This document shows, in pieces, positions 45,051 to 56,331 of a stretch of 64,000 nt of DNA. This stretch comes from Terfezia claveryi. Taxonomy: Eukaryota; Ascomycota; Pezizomycetes; Pezizales; Pezizaceae. The DNA is taken from positions 592,109 through 656,108 of the forward strand of contig WHUX01000014.1 in the NCBI GenBank assembly GCA_015179025.1, read 5' to 3'. Positions within the stretch are counted from its first letter, which is position 1. Each line of letters begins with the position of its first letter. The notes under the pieces were generated by a model that did no database searches, was not told the origin of the DNA, and was given only the letters and a program-made list of their open reading frames with translations. A program made the translations under genes and the position numbers.

Positions 45051-46058
45051 AGTAACAACTTACACCACATGAGAACCCCAATTTCAGAGGTGTTTTACCT
45101 AAATAGCAGAGACCCTTATGAGCTCTCATGGGGTGATAGAGAGGACACTACACCTTTCCCTATTATCTACTGAACAATCATAGATCCGAAGTCTGAGTCC
45201 TCCAAACAGCTAGGCACTTGGGCAGCGGGAATAGGGTCAATACTAGAGGAAGAATGGAGGATGTGTTACATGGATGGCACCAGAAGGAAAGGGATAGTAG
45301 CGAGTGGAGTCTACAGCGAAGACTGTAGAGGAGGCACAATAGAGGATTATGGCAGCTACCTGGGGGACCAAGCAACAGTAGCAGATGGTGAACTCTTTGC
45401 GATGTAAATAGCCCTACAGTAGGAGAACGCGGATATGCTAGCAATTTTATCCGACTCCCAGGCAGCAATACAAGCAGTCCACAATATGAGTTCGGGGTCC
45501 CCACCCAGATCTGGTATTGAAAAAGGTATTAAATCCCTCATCACGTCTAATCAGCACAGGGACCTTCAGATATCATGGGTCAGAGGCCACCTAGGCATCC
45601 CAGGCAACGAGAAGGCAGACCGATCAGCAAGCCTACAGTCACACCTAGGCGAATTCGTAGGCAAAAAATGCATGATAACGGAAGGAGGACTACGTGCAAC
45701 CTCCAAAGCCAGGCGGAAAGAATCAAGGACCAGAACAGGCTTCGGGTTGAGGAGAGTGGAGTGGAATCGGCAGGCTCTGTCAGCTTACACGTGGCTACGC
45801 ACCAATAGAGGTCCACAACGGAGCTGGTTACACCATATCGGCAAATCGGAATCAGCAGAGTGCCCATGCGGCCACCCCACCAAAACTGGAGAGCACATAG
45901 TCTTCAGTTGCCCTCGCTTCAACCGAATTCGCGGGGGCCTGCTAGGGGACAGGGGGAGCTGGGAAGAGCTAGACGAGCCAGTTTGGAGAGAGGAGGGCGA
46001 GGAGAGATACGAAGCTACCGAGGCCTTTTTCGGGCTACTATATGGAGAGCTAGTTTAA
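45051..46058 (+). pseudogene. LINE RNase H domain and C-terminal zinc motif
   Basis: A complete set of RNase H residues is visible: CYMDGTRRKG (about 45270), ADGELFAM (about 45380), AILSDSQAAI (about 45440) and WVRGHLGIPGNEKAD (about 45575-45620). The last 207 codons (45435-46058) are open. They end in the gag-like zinc motif CPCGHPTKTGEHIVFSC (about 45855-45910), typical of Tad/I-clade C-termini, and in a WEELDEPVW stretch. Two stops near 45400-45420 break the frame. A roughly 300-bp 3' UTR and A-tract follow. Confidence 0.86.
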
Positions 46059-46517
46059 AAAGTGTCGCCGGATATCACGAGTTCCATTTGTTTTAAAGTC
46101 TATAAGATATCATGAGTTCCATTTGTTTTAATTTTCTTCTCTTGTTTAGTCCTTCTAGTTCTGCGGTTTTATTGGAGTCGAGGCTCAGTCAGGCTCCCGA
46201 GTCATCGGCTAGTCCGTTAATGACAGCAAGGGGCCTCGCTCCTATACATGTATTTATTTCTCTTGCGCAGGGGTTGGCAGATTAACTTGCCTCCCCCTTG
46301 AATCCACCGGGCTTCCAGGTGGCTCCTCATAGCTCCTCGTTGGGGCTGCATAGGAGTACTCAGTATTTAAAAAAAAAAAAAAAAGGCAGGCCGGGGCTGG
46401 GCCTTCTTATTCAGGCCGGCCTGATGGAAGGCCTGGGCCGGTCCAGGCGGCCTGAATAAGGCAGGCCGCCTGAATAGCCTGAATAGCCTGGACCATGGCC
46501 CGAATAGCCTGGACCAC

Positions 46518-46582
46518 TTTCCTCATGGCCCCCCTAACGGGGCCGCATAGGTAGTAACTAGTTTTTAAAAAAAAAAAAAAAA
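46518..46582 (+). mobile_element. 65-bp LINE 3' tail (extreme 5' truncation)
   Basis: GGGGCCGCATAGGTAGTAAC...TTTTTAAA(n) resembles the end of the big LINE (GGGGCTGCATAGGAGTACTC...TTTAAA(n), about 46344-46384). It is flanked by a 12-bp duplication AGCCTGGACCAC (46506-46517 and 46583-46594), so it is a separate, nearly empty retrotransposition event into the hAT element. Confidence 0.7.
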
Positions 46583-47169
46583 AGCCTGGACCACGGCCTG
46601 AATAGCTTGGACTACGGCCTGAATAGCCTGGACTACGGCCTGGATAGCCTGAATAGCCTGGACGGCCTGAATAGCCTGGACGGCCTGCTTACGGCCTGAA
46701 TAGCCTGGGCCAGCCTGGGGCCGGTCCAGGCTATTCAGGCCTTCTGAAAGTCAGGCCGGGGCCGCCCCAGGCGGTTTCAGGCCCGCACAGACCTCGGCCC
46801 CCAGGCCAGGCTTCAGGCGGCCTGGTCGGCGGCCTGGCCGGTTGAGAACACTGAGGTAGTCTACTGGATAATATTATCTGATGATCAACCTCAGCCCGTG
46901 ACAAACCTTCCCCTATGGCAAACCTCCTCCCGTGACGAACCTCCTCCCGTGACAAACCTCTTCCCATGACACCTCCTCTGAATACTACCTGGGAGAGATA
47001 TGAACTTGCTTATAGTTTAGGCATTCACATAAAGGCTCGGTAATTACTGTAATAGGTATAAGTCTCATTCCCGATATATATGTTTCTTACCTCACTTCCA
47101 TTTAGTTGGGCAATATAAATAAACTCCGAAAGTTGCTCCAAATGATTCCACAGCTCATTTCAATTATTA

Positions 47170-47420
47170 CCATTATAAAAATCTCCTCTCCTTCTTTCCT
47201 CCATTCCGGCTAGTCGAGCTCCTCCCAACTGCGTTTATCTCCTAAAAGGGCCCTCCTGGAGCGGTCGAAGCGTTGACAGTCGAAGGTGATGTGTTCCCCT
47301 GTTTCCGATGGGTGACCGCATGTGCACTCCGCCGACTCCGCTTTGCCGATGTGATGGAGCCAGCTCTTTTGGGGACCTATCGTTTGACGGTGGATCGTTT
47401 GGATCATCTGGTTGGCACAA
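47170..47420 (-). pseudogene. Fragment of a second Tad-like LINE (C-terminus)
   Basis: The minus-strand frame at 47407-47210 reads GPQKSWLHHIGKAESAEC, then CGHPSETGEHITFDC and SWEELD. This is colinear with the C-terminal zinc motif of the LINE at 45820-45990 but only partly identical, so it comes from another copy. It is truncated on both sides. Confidence 0.75.
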
Positions 47421-47700
47421 CACCCTCCACAGTCAGAGGAATATTGGATGTCAACCAGACTGGCACTAGTCTTACTGAGCAGCTAGCCTCCATAGAATGG
47501 TTCGCGCTGTGCACAATTGCTGGATGGGTCCGCCAGACGAGGATGGGTCATCCACTAGGATCGAACCATTGGTGAATGGCAATTATTGCTTAATGGGACA
47601 GAACACCCAAGGGCAATGTGAGCTGCCCTTCGTGGGTTACAGTACTGTTGGTATTCAGTCTGTAGGTTGATTACTTACTCCCGCCGAATGCCAACGGCTA

Positions 47701-47759
47701 GTCTGGTTGCCAACCTCTTTGCTCATAAGTTAGTTCAGAGGTCGTTGTGCCAACCAGAC
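47701..47759. repeat. 59-bp TA-GTCTGGTTG inverted-repeat element
   Basis: TA|GTCTGGTTGCC ... GTGCCAACCAGAC|TA. It shares the end sequence and TA flanks with 11774-11844. Half-sites of the same motif occur at 8937, 10057, 10216, 11118, 15222, 15243, 47452 and 47868. Confidence 0.5.
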
Positions 47760-49322
47760 TAGCAGTAAGTATATTTGTGAGGTAGCCGACACCTGTGTGT
47801 TATTCTAACTCGGGCCGCCGTGAATTCGAATTAGAGTCGACGAGGGGGGTACCGGTAGTGCAACCAGACTACCCAATCTGTACCTTAGCCTCGTAGTAAC
47901 CAGTCTGTTGTCTCTAGGGGAGTTACGAGGTCACGAACACTACAATATATTAACCTGGGGTACGAGGCTATCTGTACCTAGCCTGCCCAAGGGCAAAATT
48001 TACGCCTATAGAGCACAGTAAGAAAGCTAGGGCACTTCCACATACGCCTGGGCACGAGCCGGCTCGACAATTCACAGTAAAGCTCGAGTCGGCTCGAGCT
48101 CAAGGAAAGGCAGGCTCGAGCTTTTTGCACACGTGAGGTAACAAAATGATACATGAACTAAATACAAAGGCCAAGTTAACCAACCCTAATCATCCTCATC
48201 CAAACCTTCCGCAGGAAACCCTGAAATATCACCATCTACACTAAGCTCTTGAAGCCGGTCCAGCAGCTCCCGCTCTGCTGTTAACTCCTCTTGCGTAACC
48301 TCTGGAAATCCCAACCAATTCTTACTACACATCAGTGCATTCATCATATTCTCACTTAGTGAGCTTCGGCGCTTGTTGACAATCTGACCAGCAATAGAAA
48401 ACATTCGCTCTGAGGGAACGCTGGTTGCTGGAACCGCAAGAAAATCTCGTGCCATAAGTGATAAATGTGGGAACTTGGATGCATAGGTTCGCCACCACTC
48501 AATCGGATCTACCTGAATGGCCAGTAGACAATTAATTAGGAACTAATATAAGGTAGTAGAACACCTACCTTTCGCCCTTCCACTGGCTCTTCTAGATATA
48601 CCTCTATTTCCGATGGCGTATTAGAAGATGAAGTAGATGATTGTGAGCCAAATACTGCGAGAATAAAATCATCATCTAGGCTATCATTTTCAAAAGGATC
48701 AGGAGTGCTAGGATGGTCGGAATCTGAAGGAGTTGGTACATATTGATTATTGTAGATCTCTACAAAGCTTGCCTGCGCCTCAGTAATCCACTCTTCTCGC
48801 CATGAGAGATTGCGGAAAGTCTGAAGCTTATATTGAGGGTCCAAAATAGTCGCAATTGCTTGAGAACTTGAGGTTTGCGCATGATATTGATCCAGCTTAA
48901 TCCATGCTTGGTTTAAAGCTTGAAATAAATCGCTATCAGGATCTGTTTCTCGGAGCTTGTCAACAAGCTGCTCTAGTCTCGATGCTAAAACAGCAAAGAA
49001 TGGTAGTTGAACTGAGAGAGTGGGATAGGAGCTTCCAGATAAATGTTCAGTAGCTTTGACAAAAATATCAAGAATAGACCGCAGCTGACTGAGTAAGGTC
49101 CAATCCTCATCTGACAGCAAATATGACTGGAGTGATTGTTCAAGTCTGCAGACTGCATGGACTGCAGGTCGAAGCTCAATAAGCCGATTAAGCATATCAT
49201 GTGTCGAATTCCAACTGAATCTAATAATTAGCATTAATAAAACAGAGGAAAAATCAAAGGACCCTATACCGAATAGGCATATCTAAGATTAACTTTAAAG
49301 GCGGTAATTTTGCAGCTAAACT

Positions 49323-52014
49323 CATCAGCAAGAAAAAAGTGGCGTCCGGACGCACCGCCCAGCGACCGGACGCGAGAGCTCGCGCGTGTGCGTCCTGTGC
49401 GTCCTGTGCGTCTGGACGCTGGCTGCGTTGCAACACAATCAGGACGCCCGGCTGAGTTGCAACACAATCTGGACGCCCGGCTGAGTTGCAACACAATCTG
49501 GACACCATTGGGGCAACCAAAGCCGTCCGGACGCTGGTAGGCATATTTCAATCCCCGGATATTAGAGTTACTTCCCTTGGCATCATCATATTGTTAACGC
49601 TATGGTTACAATGCACCCGCTTGTATGTACGACGCTCTAATACCAGCCAGGTGCGTAGCCACTATTGCAGCCATTGAATATGCATGGAGCGGAAATATCC
49701 ATTGTATTCGCTAATAATTATATACACGGAAGTATTGAGTAATAGATATATATATAGAACATGCACTCGCTGCTTCAATCGCTAACACTCGCTCTAACAC
49801 TCGCTCTAATACTCGCTCCAATACTCGCTCTAATACTCGCTCCAATTCTCGCTCTAATACTCGCTCCAATACTCGCTCTAATACTTGCCCTAATACTCGC
49901 TCCAATACTCGCTCTCATACTCGCTCTATTACTCGCTCTAATGCTCGCCATAATGTGCTGGGATATAGAGCGAAGGGAAAATGCGCGGGGAAGGGAGTTA
50001 TATATACAGGAAAACCATAGTTGCCAAGGCCGACTACTAAGGGACTTTCCGAAGACAATGAGATAAGGGATAACAAGAGAAGTAGCATGACAGTGACCAA
50101 TGGCGCTCAGCCCCCTTTCGCCCGCGGGTGCCGTACTATTCAATGCCTGGCCTGGTAATAGTTATATTGCGAAATCGTAGTCGTGGTATTGAGATATGTG
50201 TGGAGTTCACGCTTTGTGATATGTTTCGTAGGAATTCATGCATTCGCAGGCATATATATATATATATATGCGAGAAACTCGTGCTTTCGGAGACATAGAG
50301 AAATGCATGCATTCGTGGGCATATATATATATATGTGCGAGAAACTCGTGCTTTTGGAGACATATATATCTATATGCGAGAAATCCATGCATTCGCGGGC
50401 ATATATATATATATATGCGAGAAATCCATGCATTCGCGGCATATATATATATATGCGAGAAACTCGTGCTTTTGGAGACTTATATATATATGTGCGAGAA
50501 ACTCGTGCTTGTGGAGACATATATATATATAAGCGAGAAATCCATGCATTCGCGGGCATATATATATATATATGCGAGAAACTCGTGCTTTTGGAGACTT
50601 ATATATATATGTGCGAGAAACTCGTGCTTGTGGAGACATATATATCTATATGCGAGAAATCCATCCATTCGTGGGCATATATAAGTATATATATGTGCGA
50701 GAAACTCGTGCGTTTTGAGACTTATATATATATGTGCGAGAAACTCGTGCTTGTGGAGACATATATATATATATGCGAGAAATCCATGCATTCGCGACCT
50801 TATATATATATAAGTATCCAAGAAATCCATGCATTCGCGGGCTTATATATATAAGTCTCTAAAAGCACGAGTTTCTCGCACATATACTTATATATATATG
50901 CCCGCGAATGCATGCATTTCTCTATATCTCCAAAAGTACGAGTTTCTCGCATATATATATATATATGCCGCGAATCCATGAATTCCTACGAAACATATCA
51001 CAAAGCGTGAACTCCGCACATATCTCAATACCAGGACTACGATTTCTCAATATGACTATTACCAGGCCAGGCATTGAATAGTACGGCACCCGCGGCGAAA
51101 GGGGGCTGAGCGCCATTGGTCACTGTCATGCCACTTCTCCAGTTATCCATTATCTCATTGTCTTCGGAAAGTCTAAATCGTCGGCCTTAGCAGTCGGCCT
51201 TGGCAACTATACTTTTCCTGTATATAAACCGCCCTTCCCCGCGCATTTTCCCTTCGCTCTATATCCCAGCACATTATGGCGAGCATTAGAGCGAGTAATA
51301 GAGCGAGTATGAGAGCGAGTATTGGAGCGAGTATTAGGGCAAGTATTAGAGCGAGTATTGGAGCGAGTATTAGAGCGAGTATTGGAGCGAGTATTAGAGC
51401 GAGAATTGGAGCGAGTATTAGAGCGAGTGTTAGAGCGAGTGTTAGAGCGATTGAAGCAGCGAGTGCATGTTCTATATATATATCTATTACTCAATACTTC
51501 TGTGTATATAATTATTAGCGAATACAATGGATATTTCAGCTGCGTGCATATTCAATGGCTGCAATAGTGGCTACGTACCTGGCTGTCGTACATGCAAGTG
51601 GTGAGCGGGTGTGCATTGTAGAAGAGAGCGATTGTGGGCTATCCGTTAGCAACGCCAGCGGTATAACCTATAGCGTTGGGGACGAGCAGCCTGTTCCATG
51701 TTGCGTCCAAGAGGAGGGAGCATCTGCAAAGCGCATGTGTTGCGTCCCAGGCGTGGGAGCACAAACTTGGGTTGCGTTCTAGCAGAAGCACGCTTGTGTT
51801 GCATCCTGGACGCGGGAACACCTGCCACGGGCGAGTGTTGCGTCCCAGGAGCTGGAGCACAGGGCGTTGCGTCCCAAGCGCAGGCGCCAGCTGCTAGTGC
51901 GTCCCGATGCAAGAGGAACAAGATTGGCGTCCTGATCTTGAGTTTTCGTCCTGTGCGTCCTGTGCGTCCTGTGCGTCCAGACGCACAGGACGCAAACACG
52001 ATTTCTTGCTGATG
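49323..52014. mobile_element. Foldback element FB2 (2.69 kb palindrome)
   Basis: It has perfect 13-bp ends CATCAGCAAGAAA / TTTCTTGCTGATG, then GCGTCCGGACGC-type GC-rich DNA. The arms carry the 12-bp CTCTAATACTCG tandem repeat (49785-49945, reversed at 51275-51460). The centre (50235-50970) has GCATATATATATATATGCGAG hairpins alternating with AAACTCGTGCTTTTGGAGAC. It is homologous to FB1. The host hAT frame is restored if the element and two duplicated bases (AG) are removed. The small frames inside (YIYI-rich) are repeat artefacts. Confidence 0.82.
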
Positions 52015-52322
52015 CTCTGAGCTTTGAAGCTTTCCCACAACAGATTAGAAGAGCATATTCTTCAAATAATTTGTCGTGCACGCCAAAATACTTTAGGAAT
52101 CTGATCGATTGGACTTTGATCAGTTTCAGATTGAGTATTATTTGAGTTCTCATTAGGAGTAATCTGTAGATGAGATAATAGCTCCTGAACTGCCAAATTA
52201 ATAATATGAGCCATATAATGAATATAATGGTCCCTTGCCTTAAAACCAGGTAAAGAATTCTCCAGCAGCTGTAATATCTTAGTATTAGTAGATGCATTAT
52301 TAGTAGTAACTGCTCGTATATG

Positions 52323-55300
52323 TGTTCTCTGTCCCAGACTCTTGGCGGTGATAACTTTTATCTGCAAGAGTCTGGTACTAAACTGCTCCGAAACTGCACG
52401 CGCTAGCATCTCCGAGCGTTTTGAGCTCGGAGATGCTAGCGCGTGCATAGCCTGTTTTCGGAGCTACTAGCGTTGTTTTGTGCTGCATATTTCATAAGTA
52501 TACACAATTGTCATAACGACAACAGCAGAATAAATGTCTACCAAAGCATTCGTTCGGGATTTCATTTATTTGAGAATGTATTATTTCTAGTTTTGAGAGT
52601 TGGACAGGATTTAGTTTGACTTGATTTGGTATTATCTTTAGTTTTGAGAGTTGGACAGGATTTGGTTTGACTCTTGATTTACAGAGGCACTAAGAGTCTG
52701 GTTATGAGAGCAAGGATATCTACTGTCTTGGAGCAGCGATTTGATCTCGGAGCAAGATTTTCTGTAGCTATACTAAGTAACCTATGAGACTAGAAAGCTA
52801 GAAAGCTTAGGTTTTCAATGGGTTGGTCTTAGTTGGAGGGGTTATGAGTATCAACTATCTACTATATTATAGTCTCGAGGCAGTAACTTGATCTCGGAGC
52901 AGCATTTACTTTGGCTATTCTAAGTAACTTATGAGACTAGAAAGCTAGAAAGCTGCTCCGGGCTCAGGTCTACATTTTAATAGGTTGGTCTTAGTAAAGG
53001 TGCCTTATATGCTTGCTCCGGACAATATAGGCTTCCTCGGTGGTGTCTTATATGCTTGCTCCAGGCAATATATGCTTGCTCGGTGCCTTATATTGCTCCG
53101 AGCAACATATGCTCACTCAGTGCCTTATATGCTTGCGTCAGACAGTATTAGCTTGCTCGGTGGTGTCTTATATGCTTGCTCCAGGCAATATAGGCTCGTT
53201 CAGTGCCGAAATGCTTGCTCCGGACAGTATTGGCTTGCTCGGTGGTGCCTTATAGGCCTGCTCCGGGCAATATATTCTTGCTCAGTACCTTATATGCTTG
53301 CTCCAGGCAATATATTCTTGCTCAGTGCCTTATATGCTTGCTCCGGACAGTATTGGCTTGCTCGGTGGTGTCTTATAGGCCTGCTCCAGGCAATATATTC
53401 TTGCTCAGTGCCTTATATGCTTGTTCCGGGCAATAGAGGCTCGCTCAGTGCCTTATATGCTTGTTCCGGGCAATAGAGGCTCGCTCAGTGCCTTATATGC
53501 TTGCTTCGGACAGTATTGGCTTGCTCAGTGGTGTCTTATAGGCCTGCTCCGGGCAATATATTCTTGCTCAGTGCCTTATATGCTTGTTCCGGGCAATAGA
53601 GGCTCGCTCAGTGCCTTATATGCTTGCTCCAGACAGTATTGGCTTGCTCGGTAGTGTCTTATAGGCCTGCTCCGGGCAATATATTCTTGCTCAGTGCCTT
53701 ATATGCTTGCTCCAGGCAATATATTCTTGCTCAGTGCCTTATATGCTTGCTCCGGGCAACATAGGCTCACTCAGTGCCTTATATGCTTGCTTCGGGCAAC
53801 ATAGGCTCGCTCAGTGCCTTATATGCCACTTGCGCCGGACAGTATTGTCTTGCTCGGTGGTGTCTTATATGCTTGCTCTAGGCAATATATCCTTGCTCGG
53901 TGCCTCATATGCTTGCTCCGAGCAATATATTCTTGCTCAGTGCCTTATATGCTTGCTTCGGACAGTATTGGCTTGCTCGGTAGTGTCTTATATGCTTGCT
54001 CCAGGCAATATAGGCTCGCTCAGTGCCTTATATGCTTGCTCCGGACAGTATTGGCTTGCTCAGTGGTGCCTTATAGGCCTGTTCCAGGCAATATATTCTT
54101 GCTCAGTGCCTTATATGCTTGCTCCAGACAATATTGGCTTGCTCAGTGGTGTCTTGTATGCTTGCTCCAGGCAATATATGCTTGCTCGGTGCCTTATATA
54201 CTTGCTTTGGACAATATTGGCTTGCTCGGTGGTAGCTCATATGCTTGCTCCGGGCAATATAGGCTTTATAGGAGCAAGCCTGTATTTCCCGGAGCAGGCC
54301 TATAAGGCACCGAGTGAGCGTATATTGCCTAGAGCAAGCATATAAGACACCACCGAGCAAGCCAATACTGTCCGGAGCAAGCATATGAGGCACTGAGCAA
54401 GCATATATTGCCTGGAACAAGCATATAAGGCACTGAGCAAGAATATATTGCCTGAAGCAGGCCTATAAGATACCACCGAGCAAGCCAATATTGTCCGGCG
54501 CAAGCATATAAGGCACTGAGCGAGCCTATGTTGCCTGGAGCAGGCCTATAAGGCACCATCGAGCAAGCCAATACTGTCCGGAGCAAGCATATAATGCACT
54601 GAGCGAGCCTATATCGCCTGGAGCAAGCATATAAGACACCACCGAGCAAGCCAATACTGTCCGAAGCAAGCATATAAGGCACTGAGCGAGCATATGTTAC
54701 CCGGAGCAATATGAGGCACCGAGCAAGCATATATTGCCTGGAGCAAGCATATAAGACACCATCGAGGAAGCCTATATTGTCCAGAGCAAGTATATAAGGC
54801 ACTGAGCAAGAATATATTGCCCGGAGCAGGCCTATAAGACACTACCGAGCAAGCCAATACTGTCCGAAGCAAGCATATAAGGCACTGAGCGAGCCTATAT
54901 TGCCCGGAACAAGCATATAAGGCACTGAGCAAGAATATATTGCCCGGAGCAGGCCTATAAGACACCACCGAGCAAGCCAATATTGTCCGGCACAAGCATA
55001 TAAGGCACTGAGCGAGCCTATATTGCCTGGAGCAAGCATATGAGACACCACCGAGCAAGCCAATATTGTCCAGAGCAAGCATATAAGGCGCTGAGCAAGT
55101 ATCTACAAGAGTCTGGGACCGAGAACAGTGTTCCGGCAGTGTTCCGGAATGTTTTTGTTGAGATGTTCAAAAATCAATTTCCATTCAAAAACAAATACTT
55201 TTCTATATAGTATTACATATTCTGCTCTGAAGCCACTAGCGTATTGCATAGTTTCCACGCTAGTTCCTCCGAGCTCGGAGGAACTAGCGTGGCAATTTCG

Positions 55301-55379
55301 GAGTAGGTTACTACCAGACTCTTAGCCGTAGCACTAAAATAATTACAGCATAGGCACTAAGAGTCTGGTCACGAGAGCA
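52323..55379. mobile_element. Foldback element FB3 (3.06 kb) made of inverted minisatellite arms
   Basis: The ends TGTTCTCTGTCCCAGACTCTT and TGCTCTCGTGACCAGACTCTT (reversed) are inverted repeats. The target duplication is TCGTATATG (52314-52322 and 55380-55388). Each end holds a strong hairpin (CGCTAGCATCTCCGAG, 52402-52445; ACGCTAGTTCCTCCGAG, 55247-55285). The arms are roughly 40-bp tandem repeats with TGCTTGCTCCGGGCAATATA and GGCTCGCTCAGTGCCTTATA halves: plus orientation at 52985-54265, reversed at 54285-55095. It is unrelated in sequence to FB1/FB2 and has no transposase. Confidence 0.82.
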
Positions 55380-56331
55380 TCGTATATGCTTAGTTAACTG
55401 AAAGTGCTAGAAAATAGAATGAGATATACGACTTAATAGTATATGACTCTTGTAATCTCTCAAACCCCAATAATATAGAATGATATTCTCAATTTCTACC
55501 CTCTATATAATGACCAGTAATACCAAGAAATGGAATATGAGTTGAGGAAGACCATGTATCTAAGGTAAAACTTATTTTTTCTCCCTCTTCATAATGGTCT
55601 GGAAGACGTTTTAAGATATGCTGAAAAAAATTAGTATATAAACCTTGAATATCTTGAACTAAAGTACACTTTAAAATTATACAAACTTTGCTGTTGCAAT
55701 ACTGTAGTAATCTCTGAAAATTCGAATTTTTAACAAGTATGAGAGGTAAATTAGAACTAATAATAAATGATGCTAAATACTCTTGAAATACTTATATATA
55801 TTTTAGAATATATCTTATCAAAGTAGTTTAATAAATACTTACTTTAGTATTGAATTATAATAATTCACCCTATATTATTCCTTGTACTGCAGCGAGTGCA
55901 TTGAATGGTGTAGTTGTAACTGTAGTACTAGAGCCTATAGAATCCAACTCATGCAATTTTGTATCTTTTTCAGCTTATGTTATTGGAAGTCAAGGATGAT
56001 GTTTTCACAAATGTCACAATTGGGTACTACTAGTTGTAAAATTCGAATGCACTTTCCATAGAACCCGATGGCAATGTGTACAGTAAATAACATAATATCC
56101 TAAAATAAATATTAGATGTTACTTGTATAAATATTATATATCTTATGTAGTATACCTGGATCATCTGCTACTGTTTTTTGAACAAGCAGCTTGTAAGAAT
56201 AAATATAGTTATTAAAGCGCTATGATGCCTCACCTAAAACTATATTAAAATCTTGCAGTTCTTTATATCGACTGGCAAGTGAAGTAATAAAGTCTTGTAC
56301 TGCAAGTATAGGGCACGATACAGATATAGGG

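Larger units (their letters stand above)
17746..46384 (+). mobile_element. Tad-like non-LTR retrotransposon (LINE), 5'-truncated and interrupted
   Basis: It encodes endonuclease, reverse transcriptase and RNase H and ends in an A-tract (about 46366-46384). AAGGCAGGCCGGG stands both before it (17733-17745) and at its end (46383-46395), a 13-bp target-site duplication. ORF1 and the start of the endonuclease are missing (5' truncation). The RT domain is interrupted at 19124-44039 by gypsy-2. Excising that element and one ACAGT copy restores the RT frame. Confidence 0.88.
17668..46853. mobile_element. hAT-type non-autonomous element split by a 28.6-kb nest
   Basis: The left end CAGTGTTCTCAAC (17668) and the right end GTTGAGAACACTG (to 46853) are inverted repeats extending into GGCCAGGCC-rich DNA. 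AGGTAGTC is duplicated exactly outside both ends (17660-17667 and 46854-46861), the 8-bp target duplication typical of hAT elements. After removing the nested LINE and a tiny LINE tail, the element is about 460 bp, non-coding and made largely of AGCCTGAATAGCCTGGAC-like repeats (46400-46830). Confidence 0.85.
46862..48185. other. Intergenic with small repeats
   Basis: It starts with AACCTCCTCCCGTGACGAACC-type direct repeats (46900-46980). It contains a minus-strand LINE fragment (47170-47420), a 59-bp TA-GTCTGGTTG element (47701-47759), a segment (47980-48032) shared with 11437-11494, and repeated GAGCCGGCTCGA/CTCGAGTCGGCTCGAG motifs (48055-48120) that may be subterminal repeats of the hAT element whose gene follows. 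No independent gene is seen. Confidence 0.55.
48186..56090 (-). pseudogene. hAT-family transposase gene with introns, split by FB2 and FB3
   Basis: Reading leftward: BED-type zinc finger remnant (YCTHCHRVLW..., about 56075-55990); FTLDTWSSSTHIPFLGITGHY (about 55580-55510); [FB3]; HIRAVTTNNASTN (about 52320) and HIINLAVQELL; [FB2]; KLPPLKLILDMPIR (about 49310-49270); an intron (49221-49269); FSWNSTHDMLNRLIELR and the long helical domain (49220-48569); a second intron (48513-48568, GTAGGT...TTCAG); then WWRTYASKFPHLSLMARDFL and the dimerisation block VPATSVPSERMFSIAGQIV (about 48430-48370), ending at 48186. This is the Restless/Ac-type domain order. The N-terminal half has nonsense changes; the C-terminal 330 residues are intact. 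Confidence 0.87.

Noticed and set aside
52985..54265. Regular repeats with a CRISPR-like look
   Set aside because: There are no unique spacers: both halves of the unit are repeated, the array is inverted in the second arm, and the context is eukaryotic.
52985..55082. Long open frames with repeated YMLAPGN/LICLL-type motifs in FB3
   Set aside because: The roughly 40-bp unit is stop-free in all frames; the frames mirror each other on both strands and follow the repeat, not a gene.
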